From positions 2,170,001-2,234,000 of the forward strand of contig NZ_CP037423.1 of NCBI RefSeq assembly GCF_007754155.1: 64,000 nucleotides of DNA, in the 5' to 3' direction. Source of the DNA: Stieleria neptunia (GTDB lineage: Bacteria; Planctomycetota; Planctomycetia; Pirellulales; Pirellulaceae). This document shows positions 33,854-45,108 of the stretch, piece by piece; positions within the stretch are counted from its first letter, which is position 1; each line of letters starts with the position of its first letter. Below the pieces are notes generated by a model, which did not search any database, was not told the origin of the DNA, and saw only the letters and a list, made by a program, of their open reading frames with translations. A program made the position numbers and the translations under genes.

Positions 33854-34660
33854 TTATTGCGGCAAGACTTCGAGGGTTCCGGCGTAGCTCATGCGACGGC
33901 TCTGGGCTTCGGGGATCTTCGTTTGCTTGTCTTCAGCGCTGGTTTGCAACCAGTACATGCCGGGTTCAGGCCAGGTGACGGAAAACTCGCCATTGCCGTC
34001 GGTCACCACGTGGAGCTCGTCTTGCGAATTTCGATAGCGGGTTTCGCCTCGCACGACGCTGATTTCCATTTCTGGCACCGGCTTGCCGTTGACCAGGAAG
34101 CGGAACTTGGCCGTTTCGCCGGAGTAGAGGTCGTTGGGATGCGTCAACGGAATCAATTCAATTCCCTCCCCGGTGGGCTCAAGTGACTCCAGCGTCGGCG
34201 CCCCGTTGGTGACGAACGTTTCGACGCGACCGAGGCTTTCGGTCACCCGCACGTTGGTGGCGCCCGCGGGGATCTCGGTTTGGAGTGCTTCGGCACTGCC
34301 CCGCCAGCGGCGCCGCTGGCCCTCGGATTCAAAGCTCGCGAAGGCGCCGCGATGGACGACGGCGATGCGGTAGGTGCCCTGTTGGGTCAACGGCAGATCA
34401 AACACGCTGCGGTACTTGCCGACCGACTGATTCTGCGCTTCTACCGTGTTGCCATCGGGCGCGACGATTTCCAGTCCGTCCAGGCGAAGCGGAAAATGGT
34501 TGAAGTAGAACAGGTCGTTCGAAACGGCGGCATCGACCGTGACCCAGGGCTCTGGCCCGGAAAACACCGTCTGCGAAGGTCGCAGCCAGACTTTATGGGC
34601 GAAGCTCGTTGCGGGAAGTGCGAGGGCCAGCAGGCAAGCAGACAGGATGAAACGTTTCAT
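33854..34660 (-). CDS. Exported DUF4198 protein
   Basis: A 268-residue protein with signal peptide MKRFILSACLLALALPATSFA, cut just before HKVWLRPS, the typical DUF4198 opening with a surface His after cleavage. The body is Ig-like, with LYSGETAKFRFLVNGKPVPEMEISV and TDGNGEFSVTWPEPGMYWL, the latter resembling carboxypeptidase-regulatory repeats. DUF4198 proteins often accompany metal (Ni, Co, Fe) uptake genes. Here the neighbours are PepSY/DUF2271 and a flavodoxin, consistent with a metal-related periplasmic role. Confidence 0.82.
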   Translation of the reverse strand: MKRFILSACLLALALPATSFAHKVWLRPSQTVFSGPEPWVTVDAAVSNDLFYFNHFPLRLDGLEIVAPDGNTVEAQNQSVGKYRSVFDLPLTQQGTYRIAVVHRGAFASFESEGQRRRWRGSAEALQTEIPAGATNVRVTESLGRVETFVTNGAPTLESLEPTGEGIELIPLTHPNDLYSGETAKFRFLVNGKPVPEMEISVVRGETRYRNSQDELHVVTDGNGEFSVTWPEPGMYWLQTSAEDKQTKIPEAQSRRMSYAGTLEVLPQ

Positions 34661-34700
34661 GGAAATCTCCGAGTCGGTTCGTGAAGGGAGTGGAATGGAT

Positions 34701-35231
34701 TTAGGACGACGGCTTGAGCGTGAACGTGACTTCGCCGAGTTCTTCGCTGCCCTCGGCTCGTTTTGTCGTTGACGATTCCGCCGGCCAAGCGAAGGGGATT
34801 TCGACCAGCTCTCGCCCTCCCACTTCGCGCGACGCTTCGACCACCAGGCTGTACCGGCCCGGTTTCAAGTCGGCCAGACGCGGGTCGTCGGACGCGAACG
34901 TCAAGGTGTGTTTTCCCGCCGGCCGAGTGGCGCCGGAAACGCCATCGACGGGCATGTTCAGCCGGCGCCCCGATCGCCGCCACCATTGCCGCAGGTCCGG
35001 CAACCACTTCGTGCCGGCGCCTTCGGCCGAGCTACGCATCTGGTACCAGACGGACAGGTTGGCGACGCACGTGCGGTCTTTGTCTTGAATCCAAACTGCC
35101 ACGTAAGGCCGGTGGTATTCGGAAACGTTTAGACGTGGGATTTCGACGCTCACTTGCAAGTCTTCGGCCGGTGCGGCCGCGATGCCGCCGAGCGCAAGCA
35201 AGAGCAGTGGTGCGATGCGATTGAGTTGCAT
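34701..35231 (-). CDS. Exported DUF2271 protein
   Basis: A 176-residue protein with signal peptide ([22 protein letters not shown]). The remainder is typical of DUF2271: [35 protein letters not shown] and [19 protein letters not shown]2271 genes are regularly found beside PepSY-TM genes in iron-linked sets. ATG at 35231 is chosen because it begins the signal peptide, whereas an upstream ATG (35279) adds 16 residues with a poor signal. It lies 52 bases after the PepSY gene and 40 before the DUF4198 gene. Confidence 0.82.
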   Translation of the reverse strand: MQLNRIAPLLLLALGGIAAAPAEDLQVSVEIPRLNVSEYHRPYVAVWIQDKDRTCVANLSVWYQMRSSAEGAGTKWLPDLRQWWRRSGRRLNMPVDGVSGATRPAGKHTLTFASDDPRLADLKPGRYSLVVEASREVGGRELVEIPFAWPAESSTTKRAEGSEELGEVTFTLKPSS

Positions 35232-35283
35232 GGTTGGACTTTGATTTTGGTGCAGGAAAGGGAGCAGGATGTAGAGCAATCAC

Positions 35284-35955
35284 TCAGTGAATCAACAACA
35301 ACACCAACAACAAGGGAATGACGACGCCCAGCCCGACCAGGGGCCACGTCATCCGCCGTCGTCTGGCGTGCTCGTAAAGCAGCAACAATCCGGTCAGACA
35401 AAACACCAGCGTTGCCAAGGCAAACAGGTCAAGAAAACCTTTCCACACGGCGCCGGTGTTCCGCCCCTTGTGCAAGTCATTGGCAAACGAAACCCATCCG
35501 CGACGGGTCCATTCGAACTCGACCGCGCCGCGTTCACGGTCGATCGCCATCCACGCGTCGCTGCCGGGGCCGGGCATTGACACATAGATCTCGTCCGCCG
35601 ACCATTCCGCGTTTCGTGAACCGACCGGTCTGGGGAATTGAACGTTCAACCACTCGGCGACCGCTTCGGGCAAGGGCGCCGAATCGTCGGCTTGTGGCTC
35701 CGTGACGAGCGCGTGCAGGTCGTCGGGCAACTGGGCGGTCAGGCTTTCGGTGACCGGCTGCGATTCGATCTGTGAGGCGTGATTGAGCGTGATCCCGGTG
35801 ATCGCAAACGCCAACATCCCGACCAGGCAGATCGCCGAACTGATCCAATGCCAGGCGACGATACTGCGCATCCAAACGGCGCGAAAACCGGGCTTGGCCA
35901 TCGTCGTGGTTTGCGATGCGGTGTCGGGGCTGTGGGTCACACTTGACAACTCCAC
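35284..35955 (-). CDS. PepSY-associated transmembrane protein
   Basis: A 223-residue membrane protein. Helix 1 follows the family start (WMRSIVAWHWISSAICLVGMLAFAITGITLNH), a periplasmic loop contains the PepSY-like segment (LHKGRNTGAVWKGFLDLFA), then two C-terminal helices end the protein. It belongs to the short PepSY-TM form found with DUF2271 and siderophore-iron reductase genes. Either the ATG at 35955 or an in-frame ATG at 35901 could be the start. Confidence 0.85.
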   Translation of the reverse strand: MELSSVTHSPDTASQTTTMAKPGFRAVWMRSIVAWHWISSAICLVGMLAFAITGITLNHASQIESQPVTESLTAQLPDDLHALVTEPQADDSAPLPEAVAEWLNVQFPRPVGSRNAEWSADEIYVSMPGPGSDAWMAIDRERGAVEFEWTRRGWVSFANDLHKGRNTGAVWKGFLDLFALATLVFCLTGLLLLYEHARRRRMTWPLVGLGVVIPLLLVLLLIH

Positions 35956-35979
35956 TGTGGTGAACGTGGGCCGGTCAAA

Positions 35980-37092
<1,113 letters not shown>

Positions 37093-37256
37093 CAAATTTC
37101 TCCAGCCGAGGGCACACGAAAGGATGGATCAACCCCGGACCACACGTCGAAACCGCCACCGTGGCGACACGCGTTTGCCGGGGACCGATCGAACGTGGCT
37201 GGCTAGAGGGCGAGGAAAAGCCCGTGGCTTGCTTCGTTGTCGAACAGTACTGCTAT

Positions 37257-37271
37257 TGAGAATCAGTTGCA
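37257..37271 (-). promoter_or_regulatory. Fur-box-like site upstream of the DUF1559-PepSY operon
   Basis: TGAGAATCAGTTGCA matches the 7-1-7 Fur pattern TGATAATNATTATCA at 11 of 14 positions and is nested between the inverted arms TACTGC and GCAGTA (37250-37255 and 37269-37274). It lies about 165 bases upstream of the first gene. The match is imperfect. The iron-linked gene content is the reason for listing it. Confidence 0.35.
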
Positions 37272-37384
37272 GTAGGATGGCGAATGATCCAGGGATGTTC
37301 AAGGGGGATGGTTCAGTTTTTCTTGCCCGCCGCCTCCCGGCCGCCCAATGCCATCGACTTTGACGCCAAGCGGGGTGTTTTTGG

Positions 37385-37586
37385 TGAGCGGTAGGGCGCG
37401 AGCGCTCCGGTCGTTCACGGTGTTTTTGAAGCGCGACCGGACGGCTCGCGGGCTGTCGATTTTGTGAGCCGCGACGCGTAAGCGGCCGGGCACTGCGACG
37501 CTGCCCGAGGCCTTACGGCCAGCGGCTCACCATTGACTCATCAGATCCCGACAAAATCGACACCCCGCTCGCGCCGTTCCGCTAAC
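37385..37586. repeat. Composite dispersed repeat, copy 2
   Basis: It starts with GAGCGGTAGGGCGCGAGCGC (A part), continues through the B hairpin at 37464-37530 in inverted orientation relative to copy 1, and ends CCATTGACTCATCAGATCCC then CTCGCGCC...CCGCTAA. Its last bases contain the stop codon (37582-37584) of the truncated ABC ATPase. The remainder of the 489-base gap (37093-37581) holds the promoter region of the DUF1559 operon and no gene. Confidence 0.8.
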
Positions 37587-38199
37587 ACCTTGAGAGCCAA
37601 GGCAAGTGGCATTGGGCGCCCGCGGCCTCCGCCGGGCTGGTGCCGATGGCGTGCTGGTAGTGGGCGGCCAAGGTCTGGGCGTCGTGGCATTCGCTCGCCG
37701 CGAATTGCTGCACCACACAGCCGTCCTTCAGCACAACAATTTTGTCGGCCCAGGCCGCGACGCTGGGCTCATGCGTGACGACCACGATCGTCCGCTGTTG
37801 CTGGTCGCACAGGTCGCGCAACTGTTTGCAGAGGGTTTGTCCGGTCTGCGAATCCAAACTGCCCGTCGGTTCATCGGCAAACACGATCGCCGGGTTCGCG
37901 ATCAATGCACGAGCGATCGCGATGCGCTGCCGCTCGCCACCGCTGAGCGAATCCGGTCGGTGGTTCAACCGATCGCGAATTCCCAATTGCGTTGCCAGCG
38001 CGTCGAGCTCCGTGTCGTCGCGTTGCGGGATCCCGGCGGCATGCAGGGGAAACAGGACATTGTCGTAGGCGGTCAGCGAGGGGATCAGGTTAAAGTCTTG
38101 AAACACCAGCCCGACGCGTCGTCGACGAAAGAGAGTCAATTGGCGATCGGAAAGTGTGTCCAGACGTTGGCCGTCTTGGAACTCAACCCGATCAGCCAA
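37582..38199 (-). pseudogene. ABC transporter ATPase lacking its N-terminus and Walker A
   Basis: The frame encodes the LolD/MacB-type ATPase from just after the Walker A region: VEFQDGQRLDTLSDRQLTLFRRRRVGLVFQDFNLIPSLTAYDNV, split here only for description, with the Q-loop in VFQDF. Then come the signature LSGGERQRIAIARAL, Walker B IVFADEPTGSLD and the H-loop VTHEP. About 45-60 N-terminal residues including GxxGxGKST are missing. Upstream of 38199 the frame has no homologous sequence and stops, and the only start is a TTG. Without Walker A it cannot bind ATP normally. Its 5' end abuts the equally truncated 5' end of an FtsX permease on the other strand. Confidence 0.78.
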
Positions 38200-40797
38200 T
38201 CGCGGGTCACGGTCACGAACGTGACGGGTGACTCCGACGCGGAGGATTCGGAATCATCGATCGATTTACTGGTCGGTTCGCGTCCGCCGGTCAATGGCGC
38301 GCCACCGCTAGATCCCACCCTGGTCAGCACCCCGGCGATCGATGAGCCTTACGAACTCGTTGATGGGGCGTGGCTCGGTACGGATGCGGACGCGAGGGAA
38401 GTCGTCGTCGGGATCGGTTACGCCAGCGAGAACGACATCGCCGTGGGAGATACGCTGCAACTGACAACGCTGGCCAATCAAGTCCGGTTACGGGTCGTTG
38501 GTCTGGTCGACCAAGCTCCGCAAGCCCCGGTACTCGCACAGCAGGTCCGATCGGGCGCTGGTCCTGGCGGTCGCCCCAATCCGAACCCGCCCGAACCAAC
38601 AACCAGCGGAGGCTCAAAGACACAGCTGGGACTGCCCAGCAACTTCGTGCAAGGCGTGGCGACCAACGCGGTTTACGTGCGTCCGCAGGTTGCCGCGATG
38701 ATCAACGGGGACCCGTCAAAACCACAGGTGTTGCAACTCGCGGTTCGCGACACCGTCACCGTCGACGCCTTTCGTGACGCTTGGCAATCACAACTCGCGT
38801 CGAACCAGCCGCCGCTGAAGCTGATCGACTTTGCCGCCGTTCGGGGCGGGCTGGAATCGAGCCGCTCGGTTTCCCAGCAGCGTTCCCAAGCCTGGGCGGC
38901 GACCGGGATGGCCTCCCTGGCTGCCGTCTTCATCATCTTTTCGACGCTCAGCATGGGGGTCAGCGAACGGGCGCGTGAGCTTGCGATGCTCCGCGCGGTC
39001 GCGCTCACGCGGGCGCAGATCGCCGGCATCATCGCGATGGAAAGTGTCCTGCTTGCACTGATCGGATGGCTCGGCGGTTTGGCCACCGGTTGGGCGCTGG
39101 TGCTGCTCGGCAGCCACGTGATGACGGGCCTGTTTGGATCCAGCCCGGTCCTCGGCTGGGGCTGTGTCGTGTTGACCGGGCTGACGGTGGTCGTGGGATC
39201 GCTCGGCGCCGCAATCCTGCCGGCGTGGCGGGCCATGCGGATCCAGCCGATCGATGCCATGTCGGCTCGCACACCCTCGCCGCGTCGCTTGCATCGGACG
39301 ACGTTCGCGGGCGTTGGGCTGCTGATGATGGCCGCGACCCCGATCCTGGTGTTTGCGTTGCCGATGCCCGACACGTGGCGGACGGCCTGCTACGCGTTTG
39401 TGGCCTACCCGATGTTGTTGTTCGGCACGATCCTGATCGCACCGACCGTCGTGATCCTGTGCGAGCAGACGTTCGGACCGATGGTGACAGGACTGCTGCG
39501 ATTGGATCGGAGAACAATGCAGGTTCCGCTCTCGAGCAACCTTTGGCGAACGGTCGGCGCGACACTGGCGTTGTCGGTCGGATTGGGGCTGTACACCTCG
39601 ACCCAGACGTGGGGCTACTCCATGCTGCAACCGTTCACGCCGGGCCGCTGGCTGCCGGACATGCTGGTGGCCTTTCATCCCATCGGTCTGGACGAAACCG
39701 GTCTGGCGCGGGTGAAGCAGGTCGAGGGTGTCCGGTCCGACCAGGTGCTGCCACTGTCGGTCGAACAAGCTCGATTCGCTTGGGACGGTGATGCTGAACC
39801 GACTCGCCTGAAATACGACAACGCCGTGATCTTCGGCCTTGATCCAGCCCCCGCGTTAACCGACGACGATCCGTTTTTAAACTTGCGGTTTGTCGACGGC
39901 GATCGTCAATCCGCGGCCGAGCAACTCGCCGACGGCCGCGGCTGTTTGATCTCGCAGGACTTTCAGATCAGCACCGGCCTTGGCATCGGCGATGAACTCC
40001 ATTTCACCCCACCGGCAGCCGAGCACGAACGAGTGACCTATCGCATCGCCGCGGTGGTGTCGCTACCGGGTTGGCACTGGGTCACGAAATTTTCCGGCGT
40101 GCGACGTCACTTTGTTCGCACCGCGACGATGGTCATGGCCGGCCGCGAGCAGGTGCGTCGTGATTTTCACCTGCACCGCAACGAGTTTTACTGGTTGAAC
40201 TTGGACGATCACGCAGACCTGGCCGCGGTCGAATCGCAATTGCAATCGATCGCCGAGCGTGACGCGGGCACGACCTTTACGGCCGACGGCATGGGTGAAG
40301 TCACCGCCTACCGTCCCTTTGCACGGGCAACGGCGACCGAAAACGTCCGCAAAGCGATTCGAATGCGTGCCGATGACATGATTTGGGGCATGAGTCTTTT
40401 GCCGTTGATCACGCTAGCCGTCATGTCCCTGGCGATCGCAAACACGATGATCGCATCGGTCCGATCGCGGACTTGGGAGTTTGGCGTGATGCGCTCGATC
40501 GGCGTGACACGTAGCCAGTTGGTCCGGTTGGTGGTCGCCGAATCGGTGCTGATCGGGATCGCCGCGGTTGTCCTGAGTTTACTGTTCGGCTTGATCGCCG
40601 GTTGGTGTGGGGTCGGCATGGCGCAGTACGGACGCTGGTTCGCCGGTCCGCCGACGTTCATCATCCCGTGGAGTCAACTGTCGGTCGGATTCGCATTGAC
40701 CATCGTCCTGTGCCTGTTGGCCGGGCTCTGGCCCGCGATCAAGATCGGGCGTGCCGAACCACTCACGTTGCTGACCGCCGGCCGAACGGCACAGTAG
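38185..40797 (+). pseudogene. FtsX/MacB-type ABC permease lacking its first helix
   Basis: From about 38185 the plus strand encodes a periplasmic MacB-like core (REVVVGIGYASENDIAVGDTL), a first FtsX domain (ARELAMLRAVALTRAQIAGIIAMES, ending in LPAWRAMRIQPIDAMS), four further helices, a second periplasmic domain and a second FtsX domain (EFGVMRSIGVTRSQLVRLVVAES) that ends normally. The expected N-terminal helix and proper start are missing. The open frame continues upstream only as antisense of the ATPase gene. The 5' boundary given is approximate. If translated from an internal TTG or GTG it would lack its first membrane helix. Confidence 0.75.
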
Positions 40798-41272
40798 CAG
40801 AAACGTGGGTGTCGCGAATTCCGGGACCGCGACTCGCAAGGACGACGGCCCTTCCGGGCTGTCGTCCTTCGGACTTTCCGGGCGACGACCTGGAAAGGAC
40901 GTCGTACAGCGATCTGCCGGAAGCGACACCAACTGAAGCGGCGGTTTCACAGTCAGATAAAGATTCTGGCTCCCCTCTCCCCCAACACTCTGGCGAGCCT
41001 AAGCGAGCCAGAGTGTTGGGGGAGAGGGGCCGGGGGTGAGGGGGATTCCAATCCACAGTGACGCATACGAGCAGAGAAGACCCGAAGGCGAGACGTGTTA
41101 CCCAAGCGGTGAAACCCGACAACAATCACGCCTCAAAATGATGTGCCTTCGTCATTGCAAGACGGTCGATGGAGCGGATAACGTCGGTGAGCCGAGCGGT
41201 AACAAACGAGTTTCACGCCCGAGCGTTAGTCGGGTTTCGAGTTGATTCATCGGGCTCCCGTACGACGGCCGC
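40798..41272. other. Intergenic region with two hairpin repeats
   Basis: A family F palindrome lies at 40841-40867, and a second, longer palindrome follows at 40972-41029. Between 41040 and 41272 I see no gene, only the tail region of the convergent oxidoreductase. Both flanking genes end here, so the hairpins are candidates for bidirectional terminators. Confidence 0.5.
40972..41029. repeat. Perfect 23-bp inverted repeat, CCCCTCTCCCCCAACACTCT core
   Basis: The arms 40972-40994 and 41007-41029 are exact complements around a 12-base loop, a very stable hairpin between convergent genes. The C-rich strand resembles repeats known from other planctomycete genomes (from memory). Confidence 0.8.
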
Positions 41273-42310
41273 TTATGCCGAATCCCCTGAAATCCGAACC
41301 AGTTGCTTGCCCAGGTTGTCGCCGTCAAACAGGCCGATGAACGCTTCGGGTGCGTGTTCCAATCCCTCGGTGATCGTCTCCTCCCAAACCACCTTGCCGG
41401 CTTTCACCAACGGTGCCATCTCTTGGATGAATTGCTGACGGGCGTCCATGTGATCCATCACGATGAAACCCTGCATGCGGATTCGTTTGGCGATGACCTT
41501 GAACAGGTTCCGTGGTGCTGCGGGTGGGTCGGTAGCGTTGTAGGTCGCGATCATGCCGCATTCGACACAGCATCCGAAATCGTTCATGACGTCGAGCGCC
41601 GCTTCCAAGTGATCGCTGCCGACATTGTCGAAGTAGACGTCGATGCCGTTGGGTGCCAAGCGGGCGAGTTCTCCGGCCAGGTCGTCGGTCTGCTTGTAGT
41701 TGATGACCGCATCGATACCCGCCTTGTCCCGCAGCCAGTCGATCTTTTCGGGTTTGCCCGCGCTGCCGATCACGTGGCAGTCCTTGGCCTTGGCGAGTTG
41801 GCAAACGATGGAACCGACGGCCCCGGATGCGGCAGAGACAAACACGGTACTGCCGGATTGCAGTTCGGCGATCTTGTTCAACCCGACCCAGGCGGTCATC
41901 CCCGTCATGCCGAGTGCACCGAGATACGCCTGCACGGGCGCGAGTTCCGGGTCGACCACCGTGACCCCTTGGCCGTTGGATTTCCAGTATTCACGCCAGC
42001 CGAGGTTGCCCAGGACCATGTCGCCCTTTTGATAGTCCTTGTGCCGCGACTCGACGACCTGTCCGATGCATCCACCCTCAAGCGGCTCGTCGATTTTAAA
42101 GGCCGGCACGTAGCTGTCGCCTTCTTTCATCCGGCCGCGCATGTACGGATCGACCGACATCCACTGGTTCTTGACCAGAAACTCTCCGTCGGCGATCGGA
42201 GAAAGTTCCACCGATTCCATACGGAAATTGGACGGCGACGGGATGCCGTCGGGACGCGAGACGAGTTCGATTTGTTTTGATTGAGTTGGTTGAGAAGCGT
42301 CAGTTGACAT
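41273..42310 (-). CDS. CurA-like NADP-dependent medium-chain reductase
   Basis: A 345-residue zinc-free MDR enzyme. Family motifs are MSVDPYMRGRM, YQKGDMVLGNLGWREYW, ALGMTGMTAWVGL and the nucleotide loop VSAASGAVGSIVCQLAKAK. Relatives (curcumin reductase, leukotriene B4 dehydrogenase, 2-alkenal reductases) reduce activated C=C bonds using NADPH. The gene follows a succinate-semialdehyde dehydrogenase-like gene by 68 bases on the same strand, so both may detoxify or salvage aldehydes and enones. Confidence 0.9.
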   Translation of the reverse strand: MSTDASQPTQSKQIELVSRPDGIPSPSNFRMESVELSPIADGEFLVKNQWMSVDPYMRGRMKEGDSYVPAFKIDEPLEGGCIGQVVESRHKDYQKGDMVLGNLGWREYWKSNGQGVTVVDPELAPVQAYLGALGMTGMTAWVGLNKIAELQSGSTVFVSAASGAVGSIVCQLAKAKDCHVIGSAGKPEKIDWLRDKAGIDAVINYKQTDDLAGELARLAPNGIDVYFDNVGSDHLEAALDVMNDFGCCVECGMIATYNATDPPAAPRNLFKVIAKRIRMQGFIVMDHMDARQQFIQEMAPLVKAGKVVWEETITEGLEHAPEAFIGLFDGDNLGKQLVRISGDSA

Positions 42311-42378
42311 CGCAGATTCCTGTTATCGAGTGGTGCGTGACATTCACGCCTGAAACCTTTTTTGCTTGCGGTGGCATT

Positions 42379-43749
42379 TCAAACAGCACCGAGGTGGATC
42401 AGTTTCTTGTTGACGAATTCAAGAATGCCCAGGTGAGACAGTTCGCGGCCGTAGCCAGAATTCTTGATACCGCCGAACGGCAGTTCCGCTTGCGAGCGAG
42501 TCGGTTGATTGACGAAGACCATCCCGGATTCGATCTGTTCGGCGACGCGACGGCCACGCTCGATGTCGGCGGTGAAAACGCTGCCGCCGAGACCGTAGGA
42601 GGATTGATTGGCCAACTCGATCGCCGCGGCCTCGTCTTCGACGACATACACGGTCGCGACCGGGCCGAACAGTTCTTGGTCGAACGTGGGCATGTCGGGG
42701 GTGACGTCGGTCAGCAGGGTCGGATTGAAATAGGCTCCCTCGCGATCCGGCCGATCGCCTCCCAGTCGCACGGTTGCGCCGGCGTCGATGGACGCTTGAA
42801 CTTGGTTTTGCAGCTGCACGGCCGCGCTCTCGCTGGACAGCGGCGCCAAGGTTGTCTCTTCATCCAATGGATCACCCATCTGGAGCGCAGACAGCTGTTC
42901 TTTGAATCCCGTCAAAAATTCCTCGGCGACGGCTTCGACGACGATGAATCGCTTTGATGCGACACACGATTGCCCGGCGTTGACCATCCGTCCCTTCACG
43001 GCCTGGGGAATCACCTCCGCCATGTCAGCGTCTTCGAGCACGACAAAGGGATCGTTGCCGCCTAACTCAAGCACGCTGCGTTTGAGGTGTTTGCCGGCCA
43101 GTGCCGCGACCGCCGCACCGGCCGGTTCGCTGCCGGTCAGCGAGATACCTCGTACGCGATCGTCGGAGACAATCGTTTCGACAAACTCCGTCGGGATGAA
43201 CAGATTGGTGTAAACGCCGCGTGGTAATCCGCTCCGATGAAACAACGCCTCGATCGTCTCGGCACACTGCGGAACGTTGCTGGCGTGTTTGATCATCACG
43301 GTGTTGCCGGCCATGATGTTGGGGGCGGCAAAGCGGACGACCTGGTAGAACGGAAAGTTCCAAGGCATCACCCCCATCACGATCCCCAGCGGCTCGTAAT
43401 GGATATAGGCCTTCACGCCCTCAACATCCATCGGCTGATCGGCCAAAAACTGTTCGGCACCGTGGGCATAGAATTCAGCGATTTTGGCGCAGTACTCGAT
43501 TTCGTATTGGCTTTCAGAAATGCGTTTGCCCATGTCCAGCGTGATCGTGCGCGCGTACTCGTCGGCGCTCGATCGAAGCAATTCGGCGAACTTGAGTAGA
43601 CAGCGTTTCCGCTGCGCGAAGGTCTCCCGACGCCAGTCTTGGTACGCCGTGTTGGCAACGTCGATGGCCGTGATCACGTCATCCTTAGACAACGGCTCGA
43701 ATTCCTGGAACGTTTGGTTGGTGGCCGGATTGATGCTGGCAATGGTCAT
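42379..43749 (-). CDS. NAD(P)-dependent succinate-semialdehyde dehydrogenase-like ALDH
   Basis: A 456-residue aldehyde dehydrogenase, the length of the short Sad/GabD2 subgroup. It shows MPWNFPFYQVVRFAAPNIMAGN, the general-base Glu in LELGGNDPFV and the catalytic Cys in NAGQSCVASKR. The C-terminal ELPFGGIKNSGYGRELSHLGI is characteristic of that subgroup. It would oxidise succinate semialdehyde or a similar aldehyde in the cytoplasm, with the exact substrate inferred. It lies between the CurA-like and MgtC genes on the same strand. Confidence 0.9.
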   Translation of the reverse strand: MTIASINPATNQTFQEFEPLSKDDVITAIDVANTAYQDWRRETFAQRKRCLLKFAELLRSSADEYARTITLDMGKRISESQYEIEYCAKIAEFYAHGAEQFLADQPMDVEGVKAYIHYEPLGIVMGVMPWNFPFYQVVRFAAPNIMAGNTVMIKHASNVPQCAETIEALFHRSGLPRGVYTNLFIPTEFVETIVSDDRVRGISLTGSEPAGAAVAALAGKHLKRSVLELGGNDPFVVLEDADMAEVIPQAVKGRMVNAGQSCVASKRFIVVEAVAEEFLTGFKEQLSALQMGDPLDEETTLAPLSSESAAVQLQNQVQASIDAGATVRLGGDRPDREGAYFNPTLLTDVTPDMPTFDQELFGPVATVYVVEDEAAAIELANQSSYGLGGSVFTADIERGRRVAEQIESGMVFVNQPTRSQAELPFGGIKNSGYGRELSHLGILEFVNKKLIHLGAV

Positions 43750-43854
43750 GGTCGGTGTATTTGAAGAAAGGTGAAAAGGGCGGACGTTCCTCTATCATGG
43801 CGAGGATCGCGGTTGATCGCAAAGCTGCGATCGTCCGGGCGCGGTGACGAAGAC

Positions 43855-44343
43855 TCACTTCCCCTCGTCGCCGCCGTTTTGGGAGTCATTGAATGCTTGA
43901 ATCCGCCGTTCCAATTGACCGAGCAAAAACAAGACGGCCATGGCAAATGCGGTAACGGCCAACGCGAGCCCGGTACGATCGACGGCAACCGCGACGCCAA
44001 TCCCTGCGGTCAAGTAGATTGTCGCTGCCGTCGTCAATCCCTCCACGCCTTCGCCCTTCTGGTGCACAATCGTCCCCGCACCGAGAAAGCTGATGCCGAC
44101 AACGATCGCTTGCAAAATTCGAATCGGGTCCGCTTTGAGCAGCGAGTTGGTTTCCTGCTGCTCGAATTGATTGACGATCTCTTGCCCCAAGATCATCATC
44201 AGAGCCGACCCGGCGCAGACAAAAATATGCGTGCGAATCCCCGCCGGCTTGCCCGCGACTTCACGCTCGATCCCCAGGATCCCACCGCAGGCGGCCGAGA
44301 TCGCGATCGCTTGAAGGTTCTCGAGGTCAATGGCGTCAAACAT
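43855..44343 (-). CDS. MgtC/SapB-family membrane protein
   Basis: A 162-residue membrane protein with four to five helices and the family signatures GGILGIEREVAGKPAGIRTH, GISFLGAGTIV and GLTTAATIYLTAGIGVAV. It lacks the C-terminal soluble domain of virulence-type MgtC, as usual for environmental homologues. The family is tied to Mg2+ limitation and membrane potential, often by modulating other transporters. It lies in a minus-strand series of small envelope-related genes. Confidence 0.9.
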   Translation of the reverse strand: MFDAIDLENLQAIAISAACGGILGIEREVAGKPAGIRTHIFVCAGSALMMILGQEIVNQFEQQETNSLLKADPIRILQAIVVGISFLGAGTIVHQKGEGVEGLTTAATIYLTAGIGVAVAVDRTGLALAVTAFAMAVLFLLGQLERRIQAFNDSQNGGDEGK

Positions 44344-44432
44344 GATTCTACCCGTGAACGCTCACCCTGCGTGATCGATCAGCGGCGCAACGTCTTCAGT
44401 ACGCAGTTCGAAGATTGAAAGCTGACGACGCA

Positions 44433-44999
44433 CTAATTGGTCTCGATCGTTGTAATCTCATCCGGAACCGGATCGCCGGGTTTCCGCTCCAGGGTCAGCA
44501 ACATGTTCTTGCTGCCTTGGGGCGACTTGAATTTTGTCGGTCGATCGGCACCGTCGAGCGCGTAGCAGAGTGTCCATCGGTGTTCGTTTTCAAATCGGAC
44601 GATGCCTTCCGCGACAGCTTTATCCGGTCTGGGAGGCGGGTCGATCTGACTGGGCCTGGCGAGTTTGGGAACCGATGTCATCGTGATCTGAACCGGATCC
44701 GTCGATGAATCGATGCGAAACACGGCCCGAAACCGTTGTTGGTTGTCGCGATCATAGGTGACAATCCGGTTGACCGAGATTGTGACATATGTCCCTTCAA
44801 CTTCAGATTCGGTCAAAGGGCGACCTTGGTTGACACCGGCGACAATCTCCCAACGCCCTTGAAGTTCTTCGATCAACGTCTCATTCGGCTTCTCGTCGAC
44901 CTTTGCCTCTTCGACCTTTGTCTCGACGGCTATTGCCGGTGGAACGGCAAAAGCCGAACTGAATCCAAACGCCAGCACGGCGTAGAAACGGTTGAACAT
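44433..44999 (-). CDS. Exported TIGR03067-type protein
   Basis: A 188-residue protein with signal peptide (MFNRFYAVLAFGFSSAFAVPPAIA) and a short charged linker. It then carries the planctomycete domain that begins LQGRWEIVAGVNQGRPLTESEVEG and contains YVTISVNRIV, then RFENEHRWTLCYALDGADRPTKF. The domain is a small beta-barrel-like fold of unknown function in exported proteins. Start set by the signal peptide. Confidence 0.8.
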   Translation of the reverse strand: MFNRFYAVLAFGFSSAFAVPPAIAVETKVEEAKVDEKPNETLIEELQGRWEIVAGVNQGRPLTESEVEGTYVTISVNRIVTYDRDNQQRFRAVFRIDSSTDPVQITMTSVPKLARPSQIDPPPRPDKAVAEGIVRFENEHRWTLCYALDGADRPTKFKSPQGSKNMLLTLERKPGDPVPDEITTIETN

Positions 45000-45108
45000 T
45001 ATTTATCTCCACAAATGAAAAGGGTTCGAGAGTTTCACCCGTCCGCCGACATCGCTCGCCATCAAAGCGAGCCCAATTGCTAAACGCGATGAATGTGACC
45101 CGCGTCGA

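Noticed and set aside
37606..38184. 5' extension of the FtsX frame across the ATPase gene
   Set aside because: This stretch is the antisense of the ABC ATPase and has no permease or membrane character, so the permease homology begins only near 38185.
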